Positions 11,525-24,915 are shown, counted from the first letter of the stretch. The stretch is DNA of 64,000 nucleotides from Diabrotica undecimpunctata (GCF_040954645.1 NC_092811.1:119113343-119177342); one strand, 5' to 3'. Notes: generated from the letters alone by a model not told the origin. Program-made: numbers and translations.

Positions 11525-11559
11525 GTAAAACTGTAAGAAGAATGTTCTTACAGTTTTAC
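11525..11559. repeat. 15-bp-arm hairpin
   Basis: GTAAAACTGTAAGAA at 11525-11539, a 5-nt loop, and its exact reverse complement at 11545-11559. It lies right beside the mariner end and at the upstream edge of the hammerhead-bearing repeat unit at 11560-11874, so it may be the stump of an inverted copy. Confidence 0.9.
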
Positions 11560-12581
<1,022 letters not shown>

Positions 12582-12649
<68 letters not shown>

Positions 12650-12651
12650 TA
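12582..12651. repeat. (TA)n microsatellite, right of palindrome
   Basis: About 70 bp of TA repeat immediately after the right arm of the palindrome, mirroring the tract at 11875-12020. Confidence 0.97.
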
Positions 12652-14550
12652 ACAATAAAGTGTGTGAAAAATATATTTTTGTTTGTTTTTCTAAAATACA
12701 AAGAATTGTTTTGTTGTACTTAGACCCTCAATCTATATAAAAAATCCATTAAAAGAAAATGTACAGTCCAAGAATTCTACAAATTATTACACAATTGCAA
12801 AAGAAAAATGATATAAAAAGAGAACGAGCAGCAGGAAGCAGGAAATTTGAGGGCACTCTTTTTAACGAGACGCAGAAAATGGTTAAAAAGAATCCGTGCG
12901 ACATTTCACGAGATTTATTATCTTATAAAAAGGCTCAAAATATCTGAGCGAGGTGAAAAGGCACTTATTGAGCGGATATGAGAGTATTTTAAATGCTTCT
13001 TTTCCTCTCAATCGATTTAGAGTGATGCTCTAGATAACGGATTTCGCATCATATACGTAATTCGATATTGGTAAATTCATATGGAATTTACGGCGAATGC
13101 CTGCGGTCGTAAATTTTCAATAGAGGCTGCAATGAATACAAATCTTATAATTTAAAAAGCAATAATTTTTCAAATCAAAACATAATGGTATATAACTACT
13201 TTATAACGAAACGTATCAAAAATATTGTGTTTTAGGAAAGGGCTTTTTCCCAAAGGTTGGCAATCATCAACATTATGCGTAAATTTGAGGCTACTGTTTA
13301 ACAGATAGATATTTGGAGGCGTTGAACCACTCATTCAGATTTTTTAACCAGAAATTTCTTTTCCTTCTCAAAACAAACTTGCTCTAAGAATTTAATATCA
13401 GGTAACTACTAAATATATCTAATTAAGGTTCCACTAGAAAGTGTTAAGATATTCCACATCTCATCCACTGGCCGGGTATGAAATTGAAAAACACTTTTAT
13501 CTTGCAGAGACACAGCAAATTACTTTGCATTGGGTAGAGGGCTTGGCAAAATTAAGTATAGTGCACGAGTTAATCCAATAGTTGAGGAGCCAGTCACTTA
13601 ATACGCCTTTAAATATACTGTAAATATGCAATGGGAATTTAAGAAATAAACATAAAAAAATACGGTAACAAAAAAAAAGAAAGGGCCTTGCAAATTGAAA
13701 AAGACGCATTTTATCCTAATATTTAATAATAAAAATAAGTAAGAATTTAGTAGTTAGAATAAATGAGGAAAACAGAGATATGTTTCAGTGAATGAGAAGT
13801 AAATATTAATGCTTTAAGGAAAAACAAGAAAGAAACAATACTGGAATGTTATAGCTTTACTTTATATGCATACGCATAGCCGAAAAAGAAAAATTTTCAA
13901 ACAAATACAAAACATTACGATATAAAGCCAAAAATCAAAAGGAATAGTGGTAGTCAATCTAAAGAAATAGTTGTAGTTTAGCTAAAGGAATACTACTAGT
14001 GTAGCTAAATAAACAGTTAAACACCTCATTGGCTTTTTTATGGTCGGTCCAGCGACTACCCATGCGGGGTCATTAGCGAACCAATCGGAAAGCTGATCTA
14101 GAGATAAAACGGATTGGCTAAGATGAAAGAATAAAAATGCCTTTATGTCGTGCAATTATATAGCCAATAAGAGAAAGGAATGCATTTGAGAAAACAGGTA
14201 ACGGGGACAAGAGGAAGAGGTAAAGTAATCAAAGCTAGTAGACTGGATATTGTATAAAATGCGCGAAAGGAAGGAACTGAACATGAAGACTTTTTCACTT
14301 GATAATAATTTGTCGACTTACATTGCAATATTATAATCTGATTACTACAATCTTCGAGTGTAATTATATATTAGTCCTGTATTTCAATGCCAAAATTGCT
14401 GGAGGTACAAATATAAAGAAAAGCAATTAAGGTTGAGAAAGATGCTCAGAAAAATACAAATAAATACAATGCCAAGAAGAGAAGTCGCAATGTATATCCT
14501 GGGAAAAAGATAATAAACATACAACAGGTCATGCTTAGCTTTGAATTCGA
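12652..14550. other. unassigned region
   Basis: No gene, transposon end or clear repeat recognised over 1.9 kb. The short open frames (for example 12759-12947 and 13497-13709) have no motifs. Confidence 0.45.
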
Positions 14551-14559
14551 ACTAGACAT

Positions 14560-14960
14560 ATATCTGAAGTGGAATTCGCTCTGAAAAGGTGAAAAGACTT
14601 AAGTTAAACGAAGCAGCATGCTATAAATGTACGAATACCTATCTGACAAAGGCACTTAAGAGAAAAGAGTACGCCAAGGATGCGTTTTTCTCCCTTATTA
14701 TCTAACATCTATTCGGAGTTCAGTATGCGCATAGTCTTGGATGGTTGAGAGGGAGGAGTAAACCTAGGCTGTGTCAAGATATCTAATTTGCGTTTCGCAG
14801 ACGACATTACACTTCTAACCTCTACTCCAGAAGAAATTCCTTAGAGTCAACGCCAACTCCGCAGATCTCCACAGTGGTGAGCAGACATCACAAAAAAGCG
14901 ACCGGTGGAGAAATATCATTATTTAGACTATACGAGCTGCTGAAGCTCAGTGATGTTAAC
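14560..14960 (+). pseudogene. reverse transcriptase fragment of a non-LTR retrotransposon
   Basis: Degenerate RT sequence. A RQGCVFLPYY block near 14665-14700 corresponds to the RxGVRQGCxLSP motif. The catalytic box appears as ISNLRFADDITLLTSTPEEI at 14780-14842, with FADD intact, and is followed by a stop. Frames change several times. Closest in style to the RT relic at 21600-22330. Confidence 0.75.
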
Positions 14961-15164
14961 ACCTTGGCTGCCACAATGGTATGTAAAAATGGCATGATTT
15001 TTGTGCACAATTCCATATAAATTATAAATACTTTTATGTTTTGGTCATATTATTCAGTAAACCGTACGTTTTTTTGCATATTTTAAAGAAAAGTCACATG
15101 TGCTACTCGCAGCCATAAAACAAAGATGTGGCCTACAATGCGGCTGCTTATTGTGTTAACGGTA

Positions 15165-15445
15165 CTTCTTCTTCTTGATGTGCCTGTCCGTTACGAATGT
15201 TGGCGATCATCATGGCAATCTTTATCTTATCTAAAAAGCTGCACAGATGTTGTATTGGACCAGATTCTGTGGTTCTTTAACCAAAATGTTCTTTTTCTTC
15301 CTGGACCTCGTTTTCCAAATATTTTTCCTTGCAGGATGGCTTGAAGGAGAGCATATCTAGAATCGTTTGGCATAATATGTCCGAAGAACTGTAACTTTCG
15401 GGATTTGATGGTGGTCAGTACCTCTCGGTTCTTATTCATTCTTCT
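15165..15445 (-). mobile_element. 3' fragment of GAA-tailed RTE-type retrotransposon
   Basis: The minus-strand frame 15227-15439 reads MNKNREVLTTIKSRKLQFFG, then LQAILQGKIFGKRGPGRKR and WLKNHRIW, the conserved C-terminal block of this family. After a frame change the frame ends in a run of GAA codons, and the copy terminates in (GAA)n (CTTCTTCTTCTT on the plus strand at 15165). Same family as 46491-47668, 53487-55505 and 56270-56323. No TSD was found. Confidence 0.8.
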
Positions 15446-15551
15446 GAGGAGCTCCTAATTTGTGACTCTAGATGTTGAATTGAATCTAGATTGTTGAAAT
15501 TACTTCAAATACAAAATACGGAGCATTAAACCTCCATTGCCGCAGCATGTG

Positions 15552-16488
15552 TTAGAAGATGTTGGTCGATATGGAAGACGCAGATATGTTGAATTCTATA
15601 AAAATCTGAGTGTGGAGCTGGTGGTCGAACAGAAGCCCAAAAATGTGACCAACGTTGTCACCATTCCAACATCTGGGCTCGCGTCTCTTCGGCATCGTGC
15701 TACGAACTACTTTTCGTACCATTTCTTCCAGATATTCATCGTTTGGTTTGTCGCCTTCTTCCATGGTTCTTACTCGATGGCTCCGTGAAGTGGCGAGCCC
15801 TTCATCTAGAACTTTCGGTCTTGCTAGTCGTAAAGCTTTCTGTAATTTACTTTCTTTTAACCAATTGACGAAGGTATCTACAGCAATTTCTTCCAAAAAT
15901 GTTGTCTGGTACCTCCGGATAAGCCAACCGCACTATACGAGCAACATCTGCTTCAAACTCTTGCAAATTTTCACTTGCTCGTTGAAATATACTTCTTAGT
16001 TGCGCCTTGTAGACTTGTTGTAGATGGGCATCTCCGTAACGTTTGTCTAGTTGAGTGAACAAGGTCTGGTAACATTTTTCTTGACCCTTAGGAATTGATC
16101 TTAGGATATCCGCCACATCACCTCGTAAAGCAGCAGTCAAAAAAACAGCCTTTTCTTGTTCTGTCCAATGATTGGCTGTCGCAATAGCTTCAATTTGTCT
16201 AAGGTATATGGACCAAGAGGACTTTCCATCAAATGGTGGCAATTTGAATTTCATATGATGTGTCGTTTCGTCTCTCGGTGATTCTTCTTTTACTACCGGA
16301 TCTAAGGCTACTGTATTAACTGGTGGTAGCACTTTCATGTTAGTTATCATAGTCTCTAATTGTTTGATCTTCTCTTCTACGTCTTCTATCTTGTCGTTTA
16401 TTCTAGATACATTTTCGAATGTTTTATCGAATCTTTTGGAAACGTTCTCTAATTTATCATCATTTTTTCTAGAAGATTCCTCAATCAT
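15552..16488 (-). pseudogene. LTR-retrotransposon Gag relic
   Basis: The 213-codon frame 15847-16488 has an N-terminal coiled coil (KIEDVEEKIKQLETMI) and a retrotransposon Gag core with FKLPPFDGKSSWSIYLRQIE, then LTAALRGDVADIL and YKAQLRSIFQRASENLQEF. The following frame 15552-15896 overlaps it by a frameshift and ends in a zinc-knuckle remnant CWNGDNVGHI, where the second cysteine has become glycine. Gag proteins form the particle that packages element RNA. No LTRs, protease or RT adjoin it, and the piece ends near 16555 against a LINE tail. It differs from the gag at 36183-36884. Confidence 0.8.
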
Positions 16489-16499
16489 TCATCAAAAGA

Positions 16500-17545
16500 T
16501 TTACTAGAGTCTTTCAGAATATTGAAGCAATTGTTCAATACTATATTGTTCTTTAGTCAGACCCCATCTAGAGTATTGTTATTGTTTATGGTACCCATCT
16601 TATAATATTTACATATCAAAAATTGAGACAGTTCAACACAAGTTCTTGAAATATGTAGCATATAAACAGGGTATACCTTTTGAATTAAATCAAGTAAATT
16701 ATGATCAACAAAGAACAGAGAAACTGTTACTAGCAACAGAAATGGACTTCTGGAGAAGAGCAACAGGCAAATCAAGAAGAGATCGGATACCAAATGAGAG
16801 AATACGAGAAATGATGGGAGTCAAGCATACAATAGTTGATGACATAAACACAAAACAGTTAATATGATACGGCCATGTACAGAGAATGCCAGATGATAGG
16901 ATTCCGAAACAGATTTTGACGTGGACACCACAAGGAAGAAGAAAAAGAGGAAGGCCGAGAAGAAGCTGGAGAGAGGGAATTGAAAAAGAACTAAAGGGAA
17001 GAGAAATCCCTCCAGGCCTATGGTTAAATAGAGAAGAATGGCGGTTAGGAGTCGGAAGGCGTCGGAGAACGCTGTGAACCGATAGTAGTAGTAGTAGTAA
17101 ATTATGATCAAATTGAAACCCAACTTGGTATTCTCTCATTCTACGACCCACGATTAATTAAACATGCAAAGATGCTTTATGGCATAATTAATTCTACAGT
17201 GTTGCGTCCTTAGCTACTTGAGCAGGTTACCTCTACGTAGGACACGATTAAACCAAACTTTTTATGTCGCTCTTCACAGAACCAACTATGCATATGATAA
17301 TTTTTTATCTCGAGCACTAAGATGGGCAAATGTTCACCCAGATCTAGATTTTTTGCACCGAAGGCCGAATTCATTTCTGGTCTCAGGCATGTGTTTATTT
17401 GACTGGCTGAAATAGGTAATCATCATTGTGAGGTGTAAAACTAAATTACGTGATTAAGTTTGTGATATTTATTCTTTTAATATTATTATTGTATAGTTAA
17501 TCTTATTGGGCAGCAGCCCATTGAAAATAAATAAATAAATAAACA
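16500..17545 (+). mobile_element. CR1/Jockey-like LINE 3' end, split by a nested RTE fragment
   Basis: The C-terminal RT-downstream region reads RPHLEYCYCLWYPSYNIYIS, then QHKFLKYVAYKQGIPFELNQ, and continues after the insert at 16709-17096 with LGILSFYDPRLIKHAKML. Later parts are in shifted frames. The 3' end has a small hairpin GGGC-AGCA-GCCC at about 17510-17521 and an (AAAT)n tail at 17525-17545. A hairpin plus short tandem tail is typical of CR1-group ends; the clade is inferred. Confidence 0.8.
16709..17096 (+). mobile_element. nested 5'-truncated RTE-type 3' fragment with 13-15 bp TSD
   Basis: A 388-bp insert in the LINE at 16500-17545. It encodes the family C-terminus: MDFWRRATGKSRRDRIPNER, one stop at 16867, then GHVQRMPDDRIPKQ and RRKRGRPRRSW. 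It ends in (TAG)n at 17083-17099. GTAAATTATGATCAA is present at both 16694-16708 and 17097-17111, and removing the insert restores the host LINE frame. Closely related in sequence to the C-terminus at 52148-52555. Confidence 0.92.
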
Positions 17546-17559
17546 TTTTTGTTTTGTTC

Positions 17560-17878
17560 TGAAGCTATTTTGTTGTGACATAATATTGCATTGAATGTAC
17601 TATTTTTGTATATTTGGAAACAACACGTATTACAATGTTCTTACTCACTGCGTATTTGAAATGCAGTGAGACGAGCTGTATCTTTTATTAGATGTTTCAC
17701 TCAAATAAAAGTTTTTGAACTTACATTTCTAAAGTGTTTTATAAACACACTTTCTTCTTCTTTTTTGTTTATTGTGAAAACGTAAAATATCATAAGATTG
17801 CTTTAAAACGTTATTTAGTATATATTTAACGTATGTATGTAACGTACCTGTATGTAATGTATATATGTAATGTATATA
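17560..17878. other. unassigned, with degenerate TGTAATGTATATA repeats
   Basis: No gene. The last 60 bp before the LTR hold imperfect repeats of TGTAATGTATATA, so a TSD for the LTR element cannot be recognised. Confidence 0.5.
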
Positions 17879-19072
17879 TGTAACGTTATAAACGTCACAT
17901 CTCTATTAATTTATATTTAAATAATTATTTCATTTTAATTTGTTTATTAATTTATTAATTGCTTTATCTTCAGTTTAATTTTTACTATTTTTTATTTATA
18001 AAAATAGTTGGCGCCCTCTGTTTTTCTCTTCTTCCTCTGTCTTTATTTTTTTTTTCTCTCTTTCTGTCCCATAGAATAAATATTTGCCTTCTCACTTTTG
18101 TTCGGCAGACTATTCTGTTCCGTGTTGACTGACAAGCTAGTTTCATGATATCTATAGCAACATTCTATGACATCTGTGCTAACTTCATTCAGTCTCCCAC
18201 TTTCTGTCAAAACAACTTTTCTGTAGTGGGATTATTTGTATGCCTCTTTTTGAAATTTATAAAAGAAGGCAAAAATTATTATAAGACTCATTTTTATGGT
18301 CTACAAATTCTCTTGGGGTAAGTACTTTCATTGTGATATTTATTCTATAATTCTGACCACATTTCCAATATTTGTAACCTTACTTTCTTTCGAAAGCACA
18401 TTTTTTTTTTCTGATATATGCATTAGGACTCTTTAACAGAATTTAACTAAGTAGTAACATTCATATTTCATTTTATCCTTGCCATACGCTATTTGTTTAA
18501 GTGTAATTTTGTAAGATGGCAAGGAAGTTAAACCTTTCTTTTTGATGTGTTTCTAATGCGAGTTGTTCCTTATCTTTTAGTTTATTGGACATATCAAAAC
18601 CTTACTGGTTTATTGGACATTTTATTGGATTCATTGAATTTATTGGAAATATTGGTTTACCAACAACTGAATTGACCAGATTGAATTGATTGGCCACATT
18701 CAATTTTACTAATCAGGACATACAGCCACGTGTGACTGCAGCTCTCTCTCCAGAAGCCACAACTTCTAATTGGAGGACCCAACAGCTAGAACACACAAGC
18801 AGCCCATCGAAGCAATAAGTAACACTTATTAACTGTTAAGCTTTGGCAGGGTTAATTATTGTTTTTTTATTCATTTAAATAAATATGTTTGGTTAAAATT
18901 TGTCTTATTTGCTATCAACTGAGAACTCAGGTTCATTCCCTAGTTTAAGACAAGACGAACTCGCCCTTGAGATACTGAGCTAGGCAAGGTATAGACGATA
19001 AGCTCCCATGGTTGATTGAGGTATTATTTTTACAATAGTATTTCAATTCTCTTTGGTAGTCTTATCGTTACA
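17879..19072 (+). repeat. left LTR (1,194 bp)
   Basis: Begins TGTAACG and ends CGTTACA. It contains a TATA box candidate TATAAAAG at 18258-18265 and a polyadenylation signal AATAAA at 18878-18883, as expected for promoter and terminator within an LTR. A 72-bp segment near 18421-18492 is absent from the other LTR. Confidence 0.9.
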
Positions 19073-19075
19073 CAT

Positions 19076-19088
19076 TGGCGCCCAACCG
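19076..19088 (+). promoter_or_regulatory. primer-binding site, probably lysine tRNA
   Basis: TGGCGCCCAACCG starts 3 nt after the LTR end. TGGCGCCCAAC matches the 3' end of insect lysine tRNA as used by several insect LTR elements (family knowledge). It fixes the element orientation as plus. Confidence 0.8.
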
Positions 19089-19382
19089 TACTTGTTTTAT
19101 TCGGGGAATTGTGCTCTGGGTTTTTGGTTTGGTGGCAAATAACAAACTTTAATAAATACTTTATTATTTATTTTTTTTTGTGTGTTCATATTATCATTAT
19201 TTGCAGTTTATTTTAATATTTCCATATTTTTGACTGTTTTTATATATTTTCACATGTTGGGTTAAAAAGTATTACCATTTTTATATATTTCAGCATATAT
19301 ATTTTATACTCAGATATTTTTATATGTTTTTTTTGATGGTAGGTACTTTTATACTGCTGTAAGTGGTTTGTTTGACGCCATG

Positions 19383-20504
19383 TGTAACGTTATAAACGTC
19401 ACATCTCTATTAATTTATATTTAAATAATTATTTCATTTTAATTTGTTTATTAATTTATTAATTTCTTTATCTTCAGTTTAATTTTTACTATTTTTTATT
19501 TATAAAAATAGTTGGCGCCCTCTGTTTTTCTCTTCTTGCTCTGTCTTTATTTTTTTCTCTCTTTCTGTCCCATAGAATAAATATTCGCCTTCCCACTTTT
19601 GTTCGGCAGACTATTCTGTTCCGTGTTGACTGACAAGCTAGTTTCATGATATCTATAGTAACATTCTATGACATCTGTGCTAACTTCATTCAGTCTCCCA
19701 CTTTCTGTCAAAACAACTTTTCTGTAGTGGGATTATTTTTTTGTCTCTTTTTGAAATTATAAAAGAAGGCAAAAATTATTATAAGACTCATTTTTATGGT
19801 CTACAAATTCTCTTGGGGTAAGTACTTTCATTGTGATATTTATTCTATAATTCTGACCACATTTCCAATATTTGTAACCTTACTTTCTTTCGAAAGCACA
19901 TTTTTTTTTTCTGATATATGTTATTTGTTTAAGTGTAATTTTGTAAGATGGCAAGGAAGTTAAACCTTTCTTTTTGATGTGTTTCTAATGCGAGTTGTTC
20001 CTTATCTTTTAGTTTATTGGATATATCAAAACCTTACTGGTTTATTGGACATTTTATTGGATTCATTGAATTTATTGGAAATATTGGTTTACCAACAACT
20101 GAATTGACCAGATTGAATTGATTGGCCACATTCAATTTTACTAATCAGGACATACAGCCACGTGTGACTGCAGCTCTCTCTCCAGAAGCCACAACTTCTA
20201 ATTGGAGGACCCAACAGCTAGAACACACAAGCAGCCCATCGCAGCAATAAGTAACACTTATTAACTGTTAAGCTTTGGTAGGGTTAATTATTGTTTTTTT
20301 ATTCATTTAAATAAATATGTTTGGTTAAAATTTGTCTTATTTGCTATCAACTGAGAACTCAGGTTCAATCCCTAGTTTAAGACAAGACGAACTCACCCTT
20401 GAGATACTGAGCTAGGCAAGGTATAGACGATAAGCTCCCATGGTTGATTGAGGTATTATTTTTACAATAGTATTTCAATTCTCTTTGGTAGTCTTATCGT
20501 TACA
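19383..20504 (+). repeat. right LTR (1,122 bp)
   Basis: Matches the left LTR almost throughout apart from the 72-bp indel. TATA candidate at 19758-19765 and the same polyadenylation signal region near 20311. It is immediately preceded by GACGCCATG rather than a purine tract. Confidence 0.9.
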
Positions 20505-21595
20505 AAAGGTACTAACTCATATATTATTGTGCATATTATTTTATTAGAGCTTTAAAGTATTAATGGTTTTATATATTTTTAAATGATAAAACGTTTGGTT
20601 TTTATCAAAAAAATACTATGAATCTGTCATATCTGTTAGTCACAGACAGATACAATAAACAAAACAAATTGAACTGGCGCATTTCACAATATATCATAAA
20701 TTTAGATGAAAACTATAACTGCATTACACACTACCAACTTTATAGAGGGTTACAGTGGCCCAAATGATTATATTTCCTAAATATAAGCTGAAATGGAAAT
20801 GCTTGTCACGTATACACTATTCGGTCTGCATTTAATTCATAACGAGTAATTTCCCTGCAGTTTGCATGGAGTACGAAGTAATAATTATTAATAATAATAT
20901 GTATAGTGGTGTTGCAGTATATACATTTTAAATGTATACAAAACTAAAATAGCAAGTAAATGTAAAAATCATCTTTTTATTCATACTAACAATAATGTAG
21001 TGCAATGGTTCTCAACCGTTTTAACTCATGTACCACACAATTATTTTTATTATTTTTGGTATCACCTAACTGAAATGCTTATATAGCTAGGTCATCTAAT
21101 TAACTCTTTTAACTTTATATGTTGGATTTTAAGGAATGGATCAACCAAAACTCAATAAGAGTAAATGTTTTTTAGGTTATATTTTCAGATGTTATACGAG
21201 ATAGATGATAGATTTAATAGTGACCAATTTAAGGCGAAAGTCTTAGTTTCAAACGCAAAAACTTGACCAGGTGCAGCTTGTGAAAGCGACCACCAACTTC
21301 TGGTACCTGTTTAACAAATGAGTTTTAGAAACAAACACAAGCCCACTGCTTGACTCCTGTACTAACTGAGACTTAATTGGTAACCCTCAAAGAGAGAATA
21401 AACCCAGGGGCTTTATGGTTAACTAAGACAATCAATACTTCCACGGAAGATGTTGAGATTTTATGGTTGAACATTTTATATTAGATACAGCTAATTATTA
21501 ATGTTGTCAATTCGCAAGAAGCAGTAGTCATATAGCTGGCTAGACAAATACCACACGAATAAGTAACCCTAGTTAAGGATAAGGACATAAGGGAG
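20505..21595. other. unassigned region with possible solitary hAT-like end
   Basis: No gene recognised. At 21002-21040 the sequence GCAATGGTTCTCAACCGTTT followed by CATGTACCAC resembles the common hAT terminus CAGTGGTTCTCAACC. No second end is visible. Confidence 0.4.
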
Positions 21596-21599
21596 AGAA

Positions 21600-22330
21600 T
21601 TCTCAATATGTGACAGCTCATTCAAAAAATATGGAGAGTTAAAAATTCTGGATTACCAAAAGGCATTTGACTGTGTAAACTAAAAAAAAATTGTGGAACA
21701 TTCTAGACGAGATGGGAGTTACTGAGCATCTCTCAGTTCTGATGAAGAGTCTATACTATATAATAACACCAGAATAAGAATTTAAACGTAAGTCCAAGGC
21801 TTTTAAAATAAGTAGGGGCTTCTTCAAAAATATATTTTATCAGCAAGTTTCTTTAACTTTATAGGGAATATATAATGAGAAATGCACTTGACAAATCGAA
21901 TGGCGATATCTCTTCTATCCTAGGCAAAAAGATCTTAAACCTTAGATATGTAGACTATACAACTCTAATATCTGCATATAAAGAAGAAATACCAAGCCTG
22001 CTAGAGCAAGTGGACACCAAAAGCAATAGATGTGATCTTAAGATCAATAAACTGAAAACAAAAATTATGATGGTCGATTATTCAAACTCCGGCAAAAACT
22101 GGAGTTTGGACCAGTTCGAAATGATTAGCGAGTTCAATTATCTAGGAACCTACATTAGTAATGTAGGCTCTTGAGAAATCGAAATACGTGGGAGAATAGG
22201 AATGGCCAAAAATGCTATGAGTCGATTGTCAAAACTATGTAAAGATCGCTTTTTGTCAAATAACACCAAAATGAGATTGTTATGTGCAATAATTTTTTCT
22301 ATATTCCTTATTACTTTATTTAAACATAAA
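21600..22330 (+). pseudogene. reverse transcriptase relic of a non-LTR retrotransposon
   Basis: Begins with LDYQKAFDCVN near 21650 (RT motif around the first catalytic aspartate). The open frame 21875-22174 holds KKILNLRYVDYTTLISAYKE, where the YADD box has decayed to YVDY, followed by the thumb FEMISEFNYLGTYIS. A continuation past a stop reads GRIGMAKNAMSRLSKL. Both ends are lost. Confidence 0.82.
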
Positions 22331-22339
22331 CAATGAAAG

Positions 22340-23335
22340 CGGATGATAGGAAAATAATTTATGCCACAGAAGAAGTCACTTAATACTCCAACAACTTAAT
22401 ATTCAGACTCACTCTCCTCTATTTGTGTTGTAGGCGTCTTAAAGTTTTTTAGACATACTGCAAGAAGAAGCAATGAAATAATCTTGAAAGACAAGTCCTG
22501 GACCTGCCACTTGAGTGTGTTAACCATGGCAAACTGGCCAAAAAGACGTAAAAGCTTTCTAATGTTTTTAATATGTGCTTAAAAAGGGAAATAATTTCAA
22601 ATGATTGAAGGAACGAACCTTACATCAATTCCAGCTAAAAAAAGAGAACGAAAACCAAAAAGTGCCTATAATTAAAAAATTTAACACTCTTATTTGTAAA
22701 GGCACAATCACAAACCATATTATAAAAAATACTTTTCTGATCCCGCAAAACGGATCTGTGGTTATGTGGTAATATCAAACCAAATTATCCTTTTTATTTT
22801 AACAACTATGTATTTTTTTTACCACTAATAGAGATCTAACCACCTTTTCATTTCTTGTTCTAAAACAACGCCATATAATACGTAACTTAAAACTGGTTGA
22901 CACCATTTCGTTGGCTGTTAACCTGGGAACAAGAAACAATGAGATCAAATATATTCCCGTGCTGTAATCCTATTTTACTGCGCCATATTTCTGCTCCCTG
23001 CAGAGTGAAAATTCCTATTCGGGATTGCAAATTGTAAAAGTTCTGTTGAGAGTATAACGGGCGCTAATATACTATAATTATTTAGTTGGAAAGCGATGAA
23101 AGGGGTGGAAAACAAAGTAGGGGTAATAGGAATTTATTGCTGCTGTAATGTTTGTTTACCGGTAATATTTTTAGAGCTGGTAAAGATTTATAACTGCGCT
23201 TTACACAAGGAGGATTAAATAGATTATATAGGATTATATGGAGACTGCGAAAAAAATACCAACGTATTTATATTATTTATCATAATATCAATATGTTGCT
23301 ATTTCATAACATAGTGATATTATTCATGCAATAAT
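22340..23335. other. unassigned region
   Basis: About 1 kb of AT-rich DNA with no recognisable frame, element end or repeat. Confidence 0.45.
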
Positions 23336-24915
23336 GCAATGTATATGCAAATTAACGCATAATTTAAAAAACCCTGGTCAATGAAATAATTTTAATATTT
23401 CGATTTTTGTTCTAATATATTATTGTTACCGCCGGTATATTGTAAAATTTATCGAAAGAACGGTAAAAAACCATGATGTTTTTACCATTTTTTGCAAAAA
23501 AAAATAAAAAAATGCTAATTGTGCTTCATTTTATTTCGAATTTACTTGGGTTGGATTACGTTGTGCTAAACGTTTAAAGGGGTTTTTCAAGTTTATTAAG
23601 TTTTTTCTTTGAAATGAACCAGCAGCCGCAAAAAAATCGAAATTTGTCAGAAAGTGACTGTTTTAGAATCTTTACTCTTCGCGAACAAAGATACACTCAA
23701 GTAAAACTCGCTGAACGTTTTAACGTTACTTAGTCCACCATTTCAAGAGTGTTAACAAGTTTTTCTGGTACTGGAAGTAACTCAAGAAGACCCGGTCAAG
23801 GCCGTAGAAGGGTTACAACTCATAATCAAGACTGGTTTTTGACACTTCGTACACTGAGACAAAGGTTTGGTACCAGTACTTCTCTACAAAATGAATTTTT
23901 GGATCGTTATAACTTTAGAATCAGCCAAAATACGATTAGAAGAAGACTTGCCGAAAACGACCTACACCATGGAAGGGCACCAATTGGCCCATTATTGACA
24001 AGAGACCATAGAAGACAAAGATTGCATTTTGCTCGTGAACATGTTGATTGGAATAATGACAATTGGGGAAGAATATTGTTCACCGATGAATCCAGGTACT
24101 GTCTTTTTTCTAATGACTGGAGAAACCGAGTGTATACAAGGCCTGGGGAACGCTACGCACAGTGTAACACCGTAGGGACTGTACAGTATGGCGGCGGCTC
24201 GGTAATGGTGTGGGGTGGGATTAATTTAGAGGCTCGTACGGAATTAGTTAGAATAGATGGCGGTCAGCTTACATCGCAGAGGTATATAACAGACGTTTTA
24301 GAAGAGCACATCGTGCCATTTGCACCATTTATTGGGGATAATTTAATGCTTATGCCAGGCCACACACTGCAAGAATTGTGCAGCAGTATCGTCAGGAGGT
24401 TGGAATTCCTGCCATGGATTGGCCTGCGAGAAATCCCGACTTCAACCCAATAGAATATGTTTGGGATATTATAGGCAAATGACTACGACAACTACCCAAT
24501 GCACCAAACACATTAGATGAACTGTTTTTGCGGTTGGTTGAAATTTGGGATCAAATTGATCAAGAAGAAATCAGAACGATTATTCTCAGTATGAGAGATC
24601 GTTGTCAAGCAGTAATAAATGCCAGAGGAGGCAATACTTGATACTAGTATACGGTACTAGTATTTTCTTCAACTTTAAAAATTTCAATTGCGTCATTAAT
24701 TTATAATGTTAGTTTGTTTAGATCAGTTGTTTGTTTAGATGTTTAGATTTATAATGTTATATTGTCAATTTGAATACATTTTTTGTAAAAAAAAAAAGTT
24801 TTTTTATTTAAGATGTTCTAAAACAACCATAAAGCAGAAAAGAACAAACAAACATTTTTTCATTACAACTCAAAATAAGAATTTTAAAATTATGCGTTAA
24901 TTTTGGAGCGCAGTG
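23336..24915 (+). mobile_element. Tc1-type element with short TIRs
   Basis: The matching ends are AAATTAACGCATAATTTAAAA near 23349-23369 and its inverse at about 24888-24908. The outer end CAGTGCGCTCC is clear on the right (reverse strand, ending 24915) and degraded on the left. The length of 1.58 kb fits a Tc1 element carrying one transposase gene. Confidence 0.82.
23614..24641 (+). pseudogene. Tc1 (DD34E) transposase, inactivated
   Basis: A cut-and-paste transposase of about 340 codons. It opens MNQQPQKNRNLSESDCF with paired helix-turn-helix DNA-binding regions (FNVT-stop-STISRV; then SQNTIRRRLAENDL). The catalytic core has ILFTDESRYCLF (first D) and GGGSVMVWGGI. Near 24345 a frameshift falls exactly where the second aspartate block should be: ARPHTARIVQQY is readable but its preceding D-N is lost. 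The third acid is in PARNPDFNPIEYVW. In-frame stops occur at 23731 (TAG) and 24479 (TGA). The spacing from the expected second D to E is 34. Dead copy. Confidence 0.9.

Larger units (their letters stand above)
17879..20504 (+). mobile_element. LTR retrotransposon remnant: two long LTRs and a 310-bp interior
   Basis: Two direct repeats of 1,194 and 1,122 bp, each starting TGTAACG and ending CGTTACA, enclose only 310 bp. Just inside the left LTR is a primer-binding site. The interior has no coding frame, and no polypurine tract is seen before the right LTR. The 72-bp length difference is one indel at about 18421-18492. The LTRs are otherwise very similar. No matching 5-bp flanks are found, so deletion, recombination or an unusual non-autonomous form are all possible. 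The superfamily cannot be told without coding sequence. Confidence 0.85.

Noticed and set aside
13203..13220. GAAACGTATC without CTGATGA upstream, considered a hammerhead half
   Set aside because: No core motif or stem within 60 bp upstream.
21720..21760. CTGATGAAGAG sequence as another hammerhead core
   Set aside because: It lies in the degraded RT coding sequence at 21600-22330, and no GAAA follows a closing stem.
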